Of a DNA stretch of 64,000 nt, positions 31,502 through 44,066 are shown one piece after another. The notes beneath the pieces are model-generated. The model was not told where the DNA came from, did not search any database, and saw nothing but the letters and a program-made list of their open reading frames with translations. The translations under genes were made by a program, and so were the position numbers. The stretch lies in the NCBI GenBank assembly GCA_001466705.2, contig LATX02000239.1:62001-126000 (forward strand). Reading direction: 5' to 3'. This DNA is from Moniliophthora roreri. Its lineage: Eukaryota; Basidiomycota; Agaricomycetes; Agaricales; Marasmiaceae. The first letter of the stretch is position 1. Each line of letters starts with the position of its first letter.

Positions 31502-34500
31502 TTAGATGTAGAACATTGTGTTCCTCATATCAGTATGGATCTGAGTAGTCATTAGAAATAGAAAAGGTATTCCATAACTAAAGAACTTACTCCCTGTCCC
31601 CAGGCTCTCTTCGCCGCTTCAAAAACTCGTTGTTTCTCAGCCTCTCTGGCTAATGCCCCTCGGCCCATTGAACTAGCAGTGTCCGATTCACCAGTGAGAA
31701 AATCTTGCAGATAATATCTCCCCCTCTCGCATGCTTGATCTGCATAGTAGGCTGGTGGTATCAAGCTAACAGCTCGTGTCGCTTTGGCGTACAGATAGCT
31801 GTTGTTGTTTATCCCTTGCTGAATCTCGTCCGCAGTGAACCTGTTCTCATCGTATATAACAATGTAATGGGTTGATTTGACGCTTCCCTGGAGGCCGGCG
31901 TGCGCTTGAAGGTAGAAGTCAAAGTCAAACCTACCGCCAACTCTAGTCAGCTAGAGCGGGATGGAGCAAGAACGGTAGTACTTACACCCCGGTTACTCCC
32001 TTATCAACAACAGTTCCAGGTCTAGTGTTCTTGGTTTTGAAGTCAGCGGTCTCAGAACTGGTCGGATAAAATCTGGGTCGAATTCAGAAGCAATCATCGA
32101 GGAGGTAACCTTGACAATTTACCTTGCATGGTGACGTTTACCACAGATGACGACGGACAAAAGGGGCCGGTATGGTGTTTTCCGGTCTCTGGTATTGAAT
32201 CTATTGAATGCTTCAAGGATCTGTGGCAATTCCTCGCTAAGAACGATATCGTATTGACCCTAAGCGCGGATGACGAGTTCACTTCAGTTGGGAAGTAATA
32301 GTGAAATGGTGAAATTGGTGATCCCACCTCTGAAACACCATCGCGGAAGACAAAAACTCTTTCCGGTAGAGACCCACTCTTGGCCTGATAAGCGAGAAGA
32401 CGCTCGACCATCATTTCTTTCAGCTCCAAGACCATCTAAGAAGTCTATCAGTATGACAAACAGTACTTGCTCGCATATTCACTCACCTCTCTGATCTCAT
32501 GTGTTTGCTGAATTCTCAAGCTGGCGGGATACTGAACGAAATTGTCATCGATGTTGGCTACAACAGCTGCGATGGAAGGTGCGCCTTCTTTACTACCTGG
32601 GCCGCGATGTGTCACATCAATTCCAACCATCATAGTTCGTCTCTTCCTCAACCAATTCATGGCATTGTCGTCGAGCTGGGGAATACATCAGTGACATTCA
32701 ACTTGAGGTGACTCTGAACGCTTACCTGGTGGTTTACGCCGCCAAGCTTCGTGTTGATTTTGAGCGCAACATTAGAAAGGTATTGATCTTGACGATTTCC
32801 TTCAGCCGTGGCCTTGTCAAGCTGAAGGTGAACCGTATTGAGCCCCAGTTCCACATCGCCAATCCTCTGTGAAAGGTGAGTGCGGCTGAACCATCAGGAG
32901 AGTGAGATGCCGACCTTGATCCCAGGATAGATAAAATTATCCATATGAGACAACAAGACCAAGATAAAATCCGGTTTCTGCCCGCCTGACTTTTGAAGCT
33001 CACCAAGGAACGTCCTACGAATTATCTCCAGAGCAGCCTTCCGGTCTGGGTCATCCGCCAGTGGTGGTAGAAGATCGGTGACACAGAGACGAGGAATGGT
33101 ATTAGGCAACATCACGCCGCAACTCCTGAGCTTGCCTGCAAAGTTGTCGCGAAGCCTGGTAAGGTTGGGATCTCCGGGGCCAGCCACGATAGAACCTGTG
33201 TTACTAAAGGAGGAATCCCTAACAACCATCATCCACCAGCTTCTAATCCCAGCACCCCGATGAAACCTGACATTCATAATGTTCCAAGCGCCGTTGCTAG
33301 CTGAAACGGATTTCTGGGCGTAGGACAACCTGGGAGGTTGAAGTTCCCTTCCAGGGACAACAGCCATCTCAGGGCTCACAGAAATACCAAAATTGTTCAG
33401 CACGGTGCTGGGTGGGGCAATGCCGAGCTTGGCAAAACCATCACCAACTATGGCTTCAGCGTTCACGTTTGGCGGATTGCAAGCGACCTTTATCATCTGC
33501 TGCGTTTCCTTGCTGCTGAGCTTCCCCCGATAAGGTTGTCCTGGTTCAATATCGCAGAGCTCGGCAGGAATGTAGACCGCTTTCTTGGCTGTTCCAGTGT
33601 TGATGACCGGGAGCTCCGCTGGATATCGGAGATTGAAACGTGGATAAGCTACACCTCATTAGCATTCCCGAAGTTATTGACCTCGATGTAGAGCACACCT
33701 TTCTTAAAATAGTTCTCGACGGAAATTTTGCCGTACTGATCATGTTTGAAGAAAGTGTTTCGAGCCGACGTCGTCCCTATGGAGTGCACTTTTGACCTCT
33801 TCCTGTAGCCGAGGTATGTCGTAGTCACTTTGATGTTCTTCAACAGATTTGGCGGCAAAGTTGGCATTGCTCCGTGAGTATTCCTGTTGAAGGCGAACAG
33901 AGCATCCGCCATGTTGCCTGGCAAGTCCAAGAAGGCGGTTGTGCACGCGTTTCTGAGAAAGTTTAGATATAGAATCTATGCTTTGACGCTGAAACGGACT
34001 TACACGTTCGCCATGAGTTCTTTATAAACTGGCCGCACGGAGACGTAGAAACCCTGGACGGCTATGACGCCAGGACTCAACTGGAACGTTTGACTTGACT
34101 GCAGCGGGAAGAAATACTTGCTTCCTCCTACTCGAATACCATGTCGTGCTGCGTGTTGCTGTTGTACGAGATTGAGCGCTGAAAGAAGAGGTGCGATGTT
34201 GTAATTTCTGTCTTGACCAGACAAATAGCTATGAAAGTCCCGTTACCTCTATAGCCCTAAAAATAAAAGATGAGACATACCTAGGAAGTTGGTTCGTGTC
34301 TATTGTTGCTGTCAAAGTGATCGAGACCGTGTATGTTTTCGCGTCGGGCCGGGGTTGTGACTCTCCTTCCTCCCGAAAAACGATAGAAACACTCAGAGGC
34401 CGCGGTAGCGGCCTTGAAGACACTAGTTTCTCGCTGCCATCATGAGCAATGTGATTGATGAATGGTCGACAGGTAGGGCTCTCCTCCAAAAGTGTAAACA

Positions 34501-34936
34501 TTCTTCTCTTCAAAGCGGTCTGCGGATTGATCTCAACGCGGTATTCGTACACAACGAGGTTCTTGGGAAGCCTGTATGGGAAGAAATTGGCGCGAAGGGT
34601 AATAGGTGTACCCTGGGTGCCAAATCCAGGACGGAGCGGACGCTCGGGTGCGTTTGATCCAAGCTGAAGGCCTCGGAAGGCACCTATCAGTGCGTTCAGG
34701 TCACTTTCCCTCAGACGAGAGTCGATCGCGGTCGGAGTGCCTTCTTTGAAGATCGCTGGCATGCCTCGTCCTCGGCCTCCCCCACCTCCACCTCCACCTC
34801 CACCACCGCCCCTGCCTCTCGGCGGGCTAACACCACGTCCTCTATCGACACCTCTGAAGCCGCCCCTGTCGCCTCCCCGAAAGCCGCCTCCACCTCTAGG
34901 ACCACCTCGCCCACGTCCGTCACCACGGTAACTCAT
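31502..34936 (-). CDS. Argonaute protein
   Basis: ATG at 34936 opens an Arg/Gly-rich head (MSYRGDGRGRGGPRGG...). The N-terminal domain follows with LRANFFPYRLPKNLVVYEYR, then linker 1, PAZ (LPPNLLKNIKVTTTYLGYRK, VENYFKKGVLYIEVNN, FNLRYPAELPVINTG), Mid (PRLSYAQKSVSASNGAWNIM) and PIWI. PIWI has LLSHMDNFIYPGIK, GDVELGLNTVHLQ, NVALKINTKLGGVNH and catalytic-type MVGIDVTHRGPG; a Glu-rich LELKEMMVERL and FRDGVSE follow. Near the end VSLIPPAYYADQACERGRYYL has Asp where human AGO2 has the catalytic His, giving a DEDD-type set. A last intron leads to DMRNTMFYI and the stop at 31502. It binds small RNAs and should act in quelling-type silencing of transposons. Exon count is about a dozen. Confidence 0.92.
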
Positions 34937-35504
34937 CCTGACTGTAGTTCTGTGCCAGTACTGCTGTAAACCGAAAAAGAATCACACAGAACACAGGACA
35001 CAGAAGTATGATGTGGGTAAAAGGCTTCGAAAGTAAGAGGTATAGCAATGAGTCGCGTTGAGCTTCAATCTGCCAGCAGTGGCCGTGATGACAATGTGAA
35101 GTTCAACAACCTGGAATCCTAATTTTCCCAACCGTCTGTTTTATACAACGTGCCCGGCAAACGCCGATTCGGACCCAAGTATGACTCGCTGCTGTGTTAC
35201 TGCACCCGCGACCTGAGCGTTAAAAGTTGCACCAGCGCAGGCGCAGTGACTCTGAGAAATTCAAATGCCCTTGATTTGGTCTCAAGATCCATAAAACGTC
35301 TCGATTTAGCGTACTAAGCAGTATGGGGCACTCTTTACCGGCGCCGAGTATCAATTAAGCGCCCATAAGCGTGACCGTAAATCATCAGGAAGCCCCCCAA
35401 GAAACTGTCCTGGATTCGCACCGGACTTGCGCAACATGTCCCGGAGAAGAAGTTAATATCTGATTGCAGCTAGCTTACTCGTATGCCTTGGAGGAGGGCT
35501 GCTG
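34937..35504. promoter_or_regulatory. Divergent intergenic region, Argonaute and hydrolase
   Basis: About 570 bp separate the starts of two oppositely transcribed genes, so promoters of both must lie here. No specific operator was recognised. Confidence 0.45.
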
Positions 35505-37743
35505 ATGAACTATCGAATGGATGGCACGTCGAACATAGTGCTGGGAGGAACCATTTATCTGGATTCCCAACTTGAGTGGACCGAGTCGTCTTGGGCATCT
35601 GTGAGTGTCATATTTCCATGGCTCAATGCTAAACTTACTATTTTTATTTACAAGATCAAACCTACGAAGCATTTGAAGTGGGTGAACTGTTACGAGGAAG
35701 GTTTCGAATGTGGTCGTCTCCAAGTTCCGCTGAATTACTCCAACGCTGAAGGAGAGTCTGCCGCCATAGCTCTCATTCGTATCAAAGCCAATGTCTCTAT
35801 CGACAGTGAAGAATATCTCGGTCCAATTCTCTTTAACCCGGGAGGACCTGGTGGCAGCGGAGTTGATTTCATACACGGATTGGGTAGAAACCTCGCAAAA
35901 ATAGTAGGGCCCCAGTTTGGCATCGTTGGTTTTGATCCTAGGGGTACGTCGGATGTCTTACGGTGACTTCATACTCTGATTATTCCCTCAGGCATAGCTC
36001 GGTCCACTCCTCGTGTATCATTCTATGAAACTCGCGCCGAGCGCCAACTCTGGGAACAATTCCCTGTTATAGAGCTCAACTTTTCATCGGACACGGTCGC
36101 GAGGTTCTGGGCCCGTACTAAGATTACTGGCCAACTTGCTGAGGAACGTGCTATGGACGTTCTCCCTCATATACACACGGACCACACAGCGCGAGATATG
36201 CTCACCATCATCGAGGCTCACGGCAGACAGAAGATTCTGTACTGGGGTTTCTCGTACGATCAGCCAACTTTATTCTTTCAGCTAGCTCTGGTGTTCATCG
36301 TCACCAGATACGGCTCGGTCCTTGGATCGACCTTTGCCGCAATGTTCCCGGTATGTTTATGATTACGTGGCTTATACGTGCACCGTGTTCATCGTTGCTC
36401 AAGGATAAGGTCGAGCGATTAATCATTGACGGAGTTGTCGACGCTCAAAATGACTGGTATACTGGTACGTGAATCCTTGCCTCTTGTCCGTGAAGCAGCC
36501 TCGTTTATGACGTGCAGGTCTCTCTCGAGATGCTCTTCTCAATACCAGCGACGCTTTAAAATGGCTCTTCAAAGATTGTCATAGTGCAGGGCCTGAGAAA
36601 TGTGCTTTTTACGAGCCCACAGTCGCAGCAATCGGAGACCGGTTGAAGAAGCTGTATCAGTCGATTATCAGAGTTCCCGTTGCAGTGCGCACTGGGATTT
36701 CCTACGGCATCGTAGACTACTCACTCCTGCGACGTACCATCTTCCGTTCGTTGTACGCACCATTCGGCTTGTGGCCTAAATTGGCATCTGGCTTAGCTGA
36801 TCTGGAAAAAGGGAATGGGACTATCCTGTACCAAATTATGGAGCGAGAAATCTTCTCGTGCTCTTGTGACCCACTCCAGCACATCTTTGATTCAGTCATA
36901 GACGGCCTGCCCGCTGTATCCTGCAACGACGGTGACGTTGTACCGGCTAGTCTGGAGCATGCAGAGGAGCACTACAGGGAGATTCTGAAGGTGTCAGAAT
37001 GGGGTAGTTTGTTTGCAGGCGTGAGGCTCCAATGCAGGTGAGTGTTTGATGTCCTGATACCTCAACTCGTGCTGATTATGTTTCCTAGCTCTTGGCCTAG
37101 GATTCCAAAAACATTCTTCAGAGGTAGGGTTCCGATCTTTCTCATGCGCTATTCACCTAAGGAACATGCTTAGGACCGATTTCGGGAAATACGAGTCATC
37201 CGATTCTGCTTATCGGTAACACTGCCGGTAATCCCTTGTGCCTTTCCAGGCTGTCAGCTACTAACTAATCATTAGATCCTGTTACACCCCTTCATGCGTA
37301 GGTGCTCTTCCAGATGTATCTTTAGCGAGGCACAGGTTGAAGTAGTTCATTTCTAGCGCACACGTAGTCTCGAAAGGGTTCCCTAATTCCGTGGTACTAT
37401 CTCAGGACTCCGCTGGCGTTAGTTTTCCGTCGATTTTCCCTCAAATCCCCTGACTCACTTCCCGACCTTGCAGCATTGTTCGGTATCAGCTCCCTCTCTT
37501 TGCACCGCTCGTATTGTTCGCGATTACTTTGTCAACGGTACTCTCCCAGAACCAGACACCTGGTGCCCCATCATCGGGACTCCGTTTTCGGATACGATGC
37601 CAGGCTTGATCTATCAAAGCGACGACAAACAGCAGCCTCTTGAGACAGTCGTGACTCAAGAGGATGCCGAGCTGCTGCATGCTTGGACACAGATTGGAAA
37701 CACGCCGACCAGGCATCCCAGACTTTTACCTCTTCATGTCTGA
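35505..37743 (+). CDS. TAP-like alpha/beta hydrolase, copy 1 (start eroded)
   Basis: Same family as the copies at 40262, 52709 and 57740. Exons give WVNCYEEGFECGRLQVPLNY, LGPILFNPGGPGGSGVDF (oxyanion region), FGIVGFDPRG, HTDHTARDML, then the nucleophile elbow GFSYG, split by an intron as WGFS/YGSVLGS. Next come VERLIIDGVVD, KWLFKDCHSAGPEKC and the TAP-like C-terminus ISGNTSHPILLIGNT with DPVTPLHA (Asp) and DSAG/HCSV (His). The Ser-Asp-His triad is complete. Unlike its paralogues no signal peptide with an ATG is found. The equivalent stretch (LIAASLLVCLGGGLL) is in frame, but a TAA lies two codons before it, so 35505 is only the first in-frame ATG. The C-terminus is longer than in other copies. 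Possibly non-secreted or a pseudogene in the making. Confidence 0.7.
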
Positions 37744-37749
37744 AGGCAA

Positions 37750-38370
37750 CCATGCGCAAGAGCTATCTACATACCGGTAAATTTGTATCTTTTCAGTCGT
37801 TTCTACCATCCACGTATCCTCGGAGCCCTTAAAATCTACTTCATCTACTTCTGTGTTGAAGGTGTCTGTAAGGGAACTTGTTAGACGCAACAAATGCGTT
37901 GAAACCGCGTTCTCAGAATACTTCTTTTCTTTGCCTAGAGATCAAACATGTACATGATAACACCAAGTTTAGTTCCAGACAGTATACTACATGTTCATTA
38001 ATACATACTTCGACTACGCGATTGTCTAGCTAGATACAATGCGCTCGCGACTGCAATGATACCATGATAGCGCCTACCCTTCCTTAAAGACACAGTAGGG
38101 CCAAATTGAGAGCTACCAGGTTGAGTGCATACAGGTAGTTCACCATCTGAGGGCGAACCGTCGGCATTCATGATGGTGAAATACAGTGGTCTACGTACTC
38201 AGAATATTTCGGTGGCCAGACCACAATCAGGCATCCGGGAAGGGGGGCGTTCGTCTTGAGTCATCGTGGACTGAGAAAAAAAAAGCCAGGATGTCTGGAC
38301 TGTTTTGATGAGTCTAAATACATCCCCGAAAGTCACAAGTCACTTACATGCATATCGACATATTATATTT
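37750..38370. other. Interval between hydrolase copy 1 and the inverted duplication
   Basis: No gene supported. A poly-A tract lies at 38274-38283. Confidence 0.4.
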
Positions 38371-38879
38371 TATCCATTTTCGCAGCAACCAGTAGCACGC
38401 CACCAATCTCAAAACTTAGAAGAAACACTGATTATCATGAAGATAGTTAGTTTGCCGCCAGTCACCGATATTGGGTAAGCTCACCCTTTTCAGAGCCATA
38501 GCAAGCTGCAACACAGGAATCTGTAACCTGCTAATCTGCGCGGTGTACGCCTGTCAAACTGACAATTGCTGCCTAACTCGCTTCTTGAATCTCTTCCACA
38601 ATAGAAAGAGTATCTTGAGTAGGCTTTCACCGTTTCCCTCAAGATAATCAGAGAACAAGTGTGGTGCGAGCTCGCCGATGACTTGCAGAGGAAGAAGGCA
38701 AGAGGAAGGAGTCTCTGAGGTATTATTTGGCAGTGTTATTTGGCACTGTCTTCCGGTTCCGATTAAGCGCCCACCGTGCTTAACTCTTACTACCGCGTTC
38801 AACAAAATCCCGTCATACCATAGGTCAATTCAGCGTCAGAAAATCATTTGATCACTTGTGGAGTAGAAGTCATATACAT

Positions 38880-39520
38880 AACGATGCGTCGCTGGGTCTG
38901 TCCGAGTGGCCTTGGATATCTGTGAGTAGCACACTTCTATTTCGACGCCAAACTTTTTTGCTTGCAACTTACGAAGTGATCGACACGGGTGAACTATGAC
39001 GAGAGGGAGGGTTTGAATGTGGGAGCCTCCGACCCAGAAGGGGAATCTGCCGCCATATCACATACCAAATTACGGAGTAGAAAATCTTCTCGTGTTTCTG
39101 TGTCCCTCTTCAACACACCTCTGGTGAGATCGTCGACAGCCGGTCCGCTATAGCCTGCAATGTCGGTGATATTGTACAGTTTTGCTAGGAGCATGCAGAA
39201 GAGAGTTACACGGGGATCCTGAAAGTGTCAGACTAAGGGAATTCGTTTGCATGCGAGACAGGTGAGTATTTGATGTCTCAATATCTCAGCTCGTGCTGAA
39301 GCGCTGAATACTCATTAACTTATGACCCGACATCTCCAAAACATCCTTCAGAGGTAAAGTTCTGGTCGGTCACTAGTCATTTGTGGAGTGCACTAAGACC
39401 GATTTCGGGAAACGCGAATCACCCGATTCTACTTATTGGTAACACCGTCGGTGTGTTTCTCGTGTCATCCATTCTGGATTTGTGGTTGATTCACTTGTAA
39501 ATATTGTAACGCCATACGTG
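38880..39520 (+). pseudogene. Remnant of a hydrolase gene (left arm)
   Basis: Pieces of the hydrolase can be followed in order: a GAGTGGCCTTGGATATCT/GTGAGT exon end, VNYDER...ASDPEGESAA, then a jump to CFCVPLQHTSGEIV...CNVGDIVQF and EHAEESYTGILKVSD, then PISGN...ILLIGNTVG. In-frame stops and a large internal deletion rule out a product. A shorter form of the same remnant lies in the other arm. Confidence 0.7.
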
Positions 39521-40261
39521 AGTGCAAATCAATGATTGATAGAATCAACGAGTCGGTTCTTAACGCAGCTCGCTACTAGTACACACGTGCTTTCGTTCCC
39601 CGGACCTATTGCAAGTACTATTGGGGGTATTTTTACCAACCTCGCTGAGGATACCAAACTACTCGCATGGAAACAGATAGCAACGTTAAGCGGGCGCGAC
39701 ACAGACTTGCGCTTAATACACAGGTCGAGGCTGTCAATTGCTGCGGAGTAGACAGAGCTATGGCCAGAGAATCTGTTGAAGTGATATCCATCTTCGTTTT
39801 CGTGCATCGACTACTATGGGTTCTACCCGAAACCTGTAACATTTTACTTCCATCTCAATGGTCCTCAACACACAAGTCACGATCGAAAATACATCGAAAA
39901 CCAACTGATTCATCTCTTCATGTTTCTCCCAGTTATTCTGTAAAGGTTTTTTTTGCCAGTGTTCGTCTCGCGTCTGCGCCAAGCCACCGCTCATCCACGT
40001 TTCGCTTCTCCATCCTGCGCACGGCCCGGCCCTCTCAAGTACCAGGGCGGGGCACGGAATTACGGTGCTGCGCTTCGATCCTTGACATCATCACACTGGA
40101 AAGCCTGTTGGAGCTGTCGTCGGTTCTGATGGTTTGCCGAGTACCCTTCGCTTCGTTCGGCGTGGTTCCAGTGGTTGGGATTGCTTGTTCCGGTTCATCG
40201 TTTACAAGTCATATATAAAGTGACAGGTCCACCGCTGCTCCTTCATACACTCCCCAGTCAC

Positions 40262-42387
40262 ATGAACCTAACAACGAAAGCCCTACTCACCGCAGCTTGC
40301 ACACTTGCATGCCTTACTAGAGGTGCTGTATCTCAATCTACATGGAACGAGTCGTCTTGGTTGTCTGTAAGTACCGCTAGATACAAGCCTTTATTATGAC
40401 TCACGTTTCTTATACCTAAAAGATCACACCTACCAAGAATTTGACTTGGGCGCCGTGCTACGACGGTGGCTTCGAATGTGGCCGCTTCCAGGTCCCGTTG
40501 AATCATTCCGACCCCGAAGGACAATCTGCTGTTATTGCGCTTGTGCGTCTCAAAGCCAATGTCTCTGTCGATAGCCCAGATTATCTTGGTCCCATTCTCT
40601 TCAATCCTGGGGGACCTGGTGCTAGTGGTGTTGATTTCTTACTCCAAAGGGCCAAAACCTTGGGAACAATTTTGGGGTCTCAGTTTGACTTGGTAGGATT
40701 TGACCCCAGAGGCAAGTTGAATGTCTTGGGTGGCATCACGCTCTAACCACTCGTCCAGGTGTATCTCGTTCTACTCCGCGCGTGACATTCTTTGAAACGC
40801 CTGAAGAGCGTCTGTTATGGCAAAGGGCGGGGATTCAAGAGCTCAACTCTTCTTTGCAAGACAATGTTGGGAGTTACTGGTCTCGTGCAAAGATAATCGG
40901 ACAACTTGCTGGAGAACGTGCTGGTGATATCCTGCCTTTCATGAACACTGACCACACGGCACGAGATATGCTTAGGATCACAGAAGCTTATGGTAGAGAA
41001 AAGATCCAGTATTGGGGTATCTCGTACGTTCAATTCCGTTCAATCTTCTGATCATTGAGTCATGCTGTGCTAATGTTTCGCGACAGATATGGTACGGTCC
41101 TTGGTTCGACCTTTGCGGCTATGTTCCCGGTACGTTGAACCTGACCCAGTATTCACGAGGTGCTGATTTGTGCTCAAGGATAAGGTCGAACGCTTAGTCA
41201 TCGACGGAGTAGTCGACGTTCAAGATGACTACTATACTAGTGCGTCCAAATTTGCATGTCGTCCGTTCACGGGCCTCATTACTCATTCACGGTTTGCAGC
41301 GGAATGGAAGACCGCTGTTTCCGATACCGATAACGCCCTGAGATGGTTCTTCAAAGACTGTCATGACGCGGGACCAGAAAAATGCTCTTTCTACGAGTTA
41401 TCAGTCGAAGCCATTGAGGAAAGACTGAACAAATTGTACCAGTCTATCATTCGAGCTCCAGTGCCAGTGCGCACTGCTGGTGTTTCTTACGGCCTTGTTG
41501 ATTACGCATTACTGCGGTACATGCTATTTGTCGTGCTGTACCGCCCGTTTGAACAGTGGTCTACTATGGCAACTGCCCTGGCCGACTTGGAGAAAGGAAA
41601 TGCAACCGCATTGGTTCAGATGGCGATTGGTACAACGTCACCTACCCCTTCCCCTCCAGTGTTTGAACCAAACACTATCGAGATCCAAACTGCCGTAATT
41701 TGCAATGACGGTGACGTTGTGCCGCCTAGCCTCGAGCATGCAGAACAACACTACCAGGAGGCCCTGAAGGTGTCAGGATGGGGCAGTATGTCGGCCGCCA
41801 TGAGAATCAGGTGCAGGTAAGTGTCCAAAGACCAACCTTTCCACGGGTTTCATTAAAACATCTTTATTAGCTCTTGGCCTAGCATTCCAAAGAATTTCTT
41901 CAGAGGTACAGTTTTGGTTAATCTATCTGGCTGTATTCTCACTTGGAGTACACTTAGGTCCTATCACGGGAAACACGAGCTACCCGCTTCTGCTCATTGG
42001 AAACACAGCTGGTATAGGATTTCTCGCCGTACTCTTGATATTAGTTTATGCTGATCTGTCTCCAGATCCTATAACACCCCTCGCCAAGTCAGTGGAATAT
42101 AATGTTAGAATAACGTATAAAAACTCACCTACTATGTTTTTAGCGCGCACAAAGTTTCGAAAGGTTTCCCTGGATCTGTCGTGTTGCAACAGGACTCTTC
42201 TGGCGTACGTCTTGCTTTTGCCTCCCCAGAACATCGTACTCATGATCACTTCACTTAGCATGGGGTACTCAGATCTCCCTCGCTCTGCACTGCCAACGCA
42301 ATTCGCGCGTATTTCGTTAACGGCACTCTCCCAGAGCCAGGCACCGTGTGCCCTATCGAAGGAAATCCGTTTTTGACTGCGGCCTGA
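40262..42387 (+). CDS. Secreted TAP-like alpha/beta hydrolase, copy 2
   Basis: ATG 40262 starts a signal peptide (MNLTTKALLTAACTLACLTR, then GAVSQ). Exon 1 ends at 40366; exon 2 (40423-40711) has LTWAPCYDGGFECGRFQVPL and LGPILFNPGGPGASGVDF, and FDLVGFDPRG. The following intron begins GCAAGT rather than GT. Exon 3 ends WGIS, exon 4 (41087-41129) begins YGTVLGSTFAAMFP, so the GISYG nucleophile elbow is split by an intron. Then come VERLVIDGVVDVQDDYYT, DCHDAGPEKCSFYE, ITGNTSYPLLLIGNTAG, DPITPLA and DSSG/HGVL, and the stop at 42385-42387. Ser, Asp and His are all present. The layout is that of peptidase S33-like tripeptidyl aminopeptidases with a TAP-like C-terminal domain, which remove short peptides from N-termini outside the cell; substrate preference is not known. 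Confidence 0.82.
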
Positions 42388-42677
42388 GCCAGTCAAGAGA
42401 AGCGGTAGAAAGGAAGCATGTTGAATGGGCGGTCCTCTTCAAATTTAGCAATCTGCGGAACTCGAAGAACGGTTTCTCGCGATAATATAATTTATTATAT
42501 GCAGCCTTGGACATTACGTTCATTCAATTGAAATTCGAACGAAATACTTTCACGCCACCGAGTACAAGCTGCTTCAGACTCGCGCAGATTTGCGATAAGC
42601 AAACGGGACACATAATTCAACCCGTCAAAACTTGAACATGAATGAATTTCCGATGGAAAATAACCTTTAAACCAAAA

Positions 42678-42905
42678 TCAGTACCAGGCCGGCTTGGTAC
42701 ATACAGTGGGTTCAGCATCTACGAATACGATGTCAATGCTCGCCATGAGAATCGAGTCTAAAAGACATACTCGACTCCAACTGCCTCACAACGACAGGGA
42801 GTATCGGTAGTGGGGTAGGCTTGGGAGCAGGCACAGGACTCGCCACGACTGTTCCGAAAATGAGAGCAGAAGAGAGAAGGCTGAGGCGAGGGGTTTGATC
42901 TGCAT
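42678..42905 (-). pseudogene. Small secreted-peptide gene, frameshifted copy
   Basis: Counterpart of 49979-50197 in the other arm. It starts MQIKPL, but a 5-nt insertion (GCCTC) after codon 6 shifts the frame, giving a 39-aa unrelated tail. The bases for the proline spacer, VVVRQLE, the intron donor GTATGTC and the last exon (AEPTVCTKPAWY) are still recognisable. Confidence 0.65.
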
Positions 42906-43605
42906 GGCTCAGGTAAACTGCTTTGACTGTCGTAGAGCATCAGGATGAAGAACCTCCTTATAGGATCGGGGAAAGGCCCGAAAATGATGTGTTCCAACTT
43001 TTCACATTTTGGTAGATTGGCGTGTAACCCACCGTGAATAATCTGTCTTCGGAGGGTTATCTGCCAACATCGAACAAAATCATTGTGACAAACTCGCTGA
43101 TACACTTGCAGATTGCAACAATGGAAGAAGCCTGAACTGTATTTAAGAACCGAATCCATCAGACTTGATAATCACGTTCACCTCCTTGATTGAAAGGCCA
43201 AGGAAACGCTCTGACAAAGTTGTCGCAGCTCGTGCCATTATAAGCGTTGGTCCCAGATCAAAGAAGCAACGCTGCCCTGAGAATCGGGAGATCACCAAGT
43301 TGTTGAGCCATGAACGTCGTAGGTCATGTCGGTAAAACTCGTAGATTGCTATCGATATAGACATAAGTAACTTGGGATACAAAGCATCGCACAAAGTCCA
43401 TGTCCGTAATACGGTCCGTGGTGTCCGTGATGCAGGTCATAATACAGTAGTCAGAGATTTAGAGTTACAGAACCAGATACCAGCTGTCGTAGCAAAGCAC
43501 GAACTTGCGTGGCCAAAAAGAGGTGGGCACTGCTTAGCAGTCCATGCAAAGGTATAAGCCAAAGGCGATTCCCGTCGCATCCTATTGGCTTCGGAGCAAG
43601 TCATT

Positions 43606-44066
43606 CTAGTAGCGATAAGACTCGCGCTGAGGCGAGTATACTGGTGACTTTCGTTCCTCAGCGTCTTCATAATACCGATATGCATGAGGGAAGTATGCTG
43701 CAAGCGGCATTGGGATGAATGGTGTTTCGAAGACTGGCGATTCAGAGATCGTCTGTTTAGTTTGCACCTGTGCGACAAGTTAGAACTATGAATGGGGTCA
43801 ATAACGAAAAAGAAACGTACCTTCCCATCGTCAACGACCTTCTCAAGGGTAGTATTGGCTGCTTCAAGATCGACAGGGGCTCCAGCCGACTCGATCTGCG
43901 AGCGTGCAATTCGCAAGTTGCGTCTGCAGCGAACGATACATAACATCGTGAATATGACGAACAGGGTCACGCAGAGAGCTGCAGTCGTGCCAATAGAGGT
44001 AGCATCCCAATTCCATGTACCCCAGTCAGTAGGGATTTCCTGGGTGTTGGGTTGGTTGTAAGACAT
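43606..44066 (-). CDS. Single-pass membrane protein, arm copy A
   Basis: ATG 44066 gives MSYNQPNTQEIPTDWGTWNW, then one membrane helix (TTAALCVTLFVIFTMLCIV) followed by a basic RCRRNLRIARSQ stop-transfer, then an acidic tail. One intron (GTACGTTTC...CACAG) separates EKVVDDGK from VQTKQTISESPVFETPF. The end is ...SPVYSPQRESYRY, stop at 43606. 135 aa in total, with a short outer part without signal peptide and a Tyr/Ser/Pro-rich inner tail. A near-identical gene is at 48822-49282. No named family is known to me; a similar plan (short N-part with WxWN, helix, basic turn, tail) is found at 61187-61703. Confidence 0.6.

Noticed and set aside
34737..34931. Polyproline open frame on the plus strand
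   Set aside because: It is the antisense of the Gly/Arg-rich Argonaute N-terminus.
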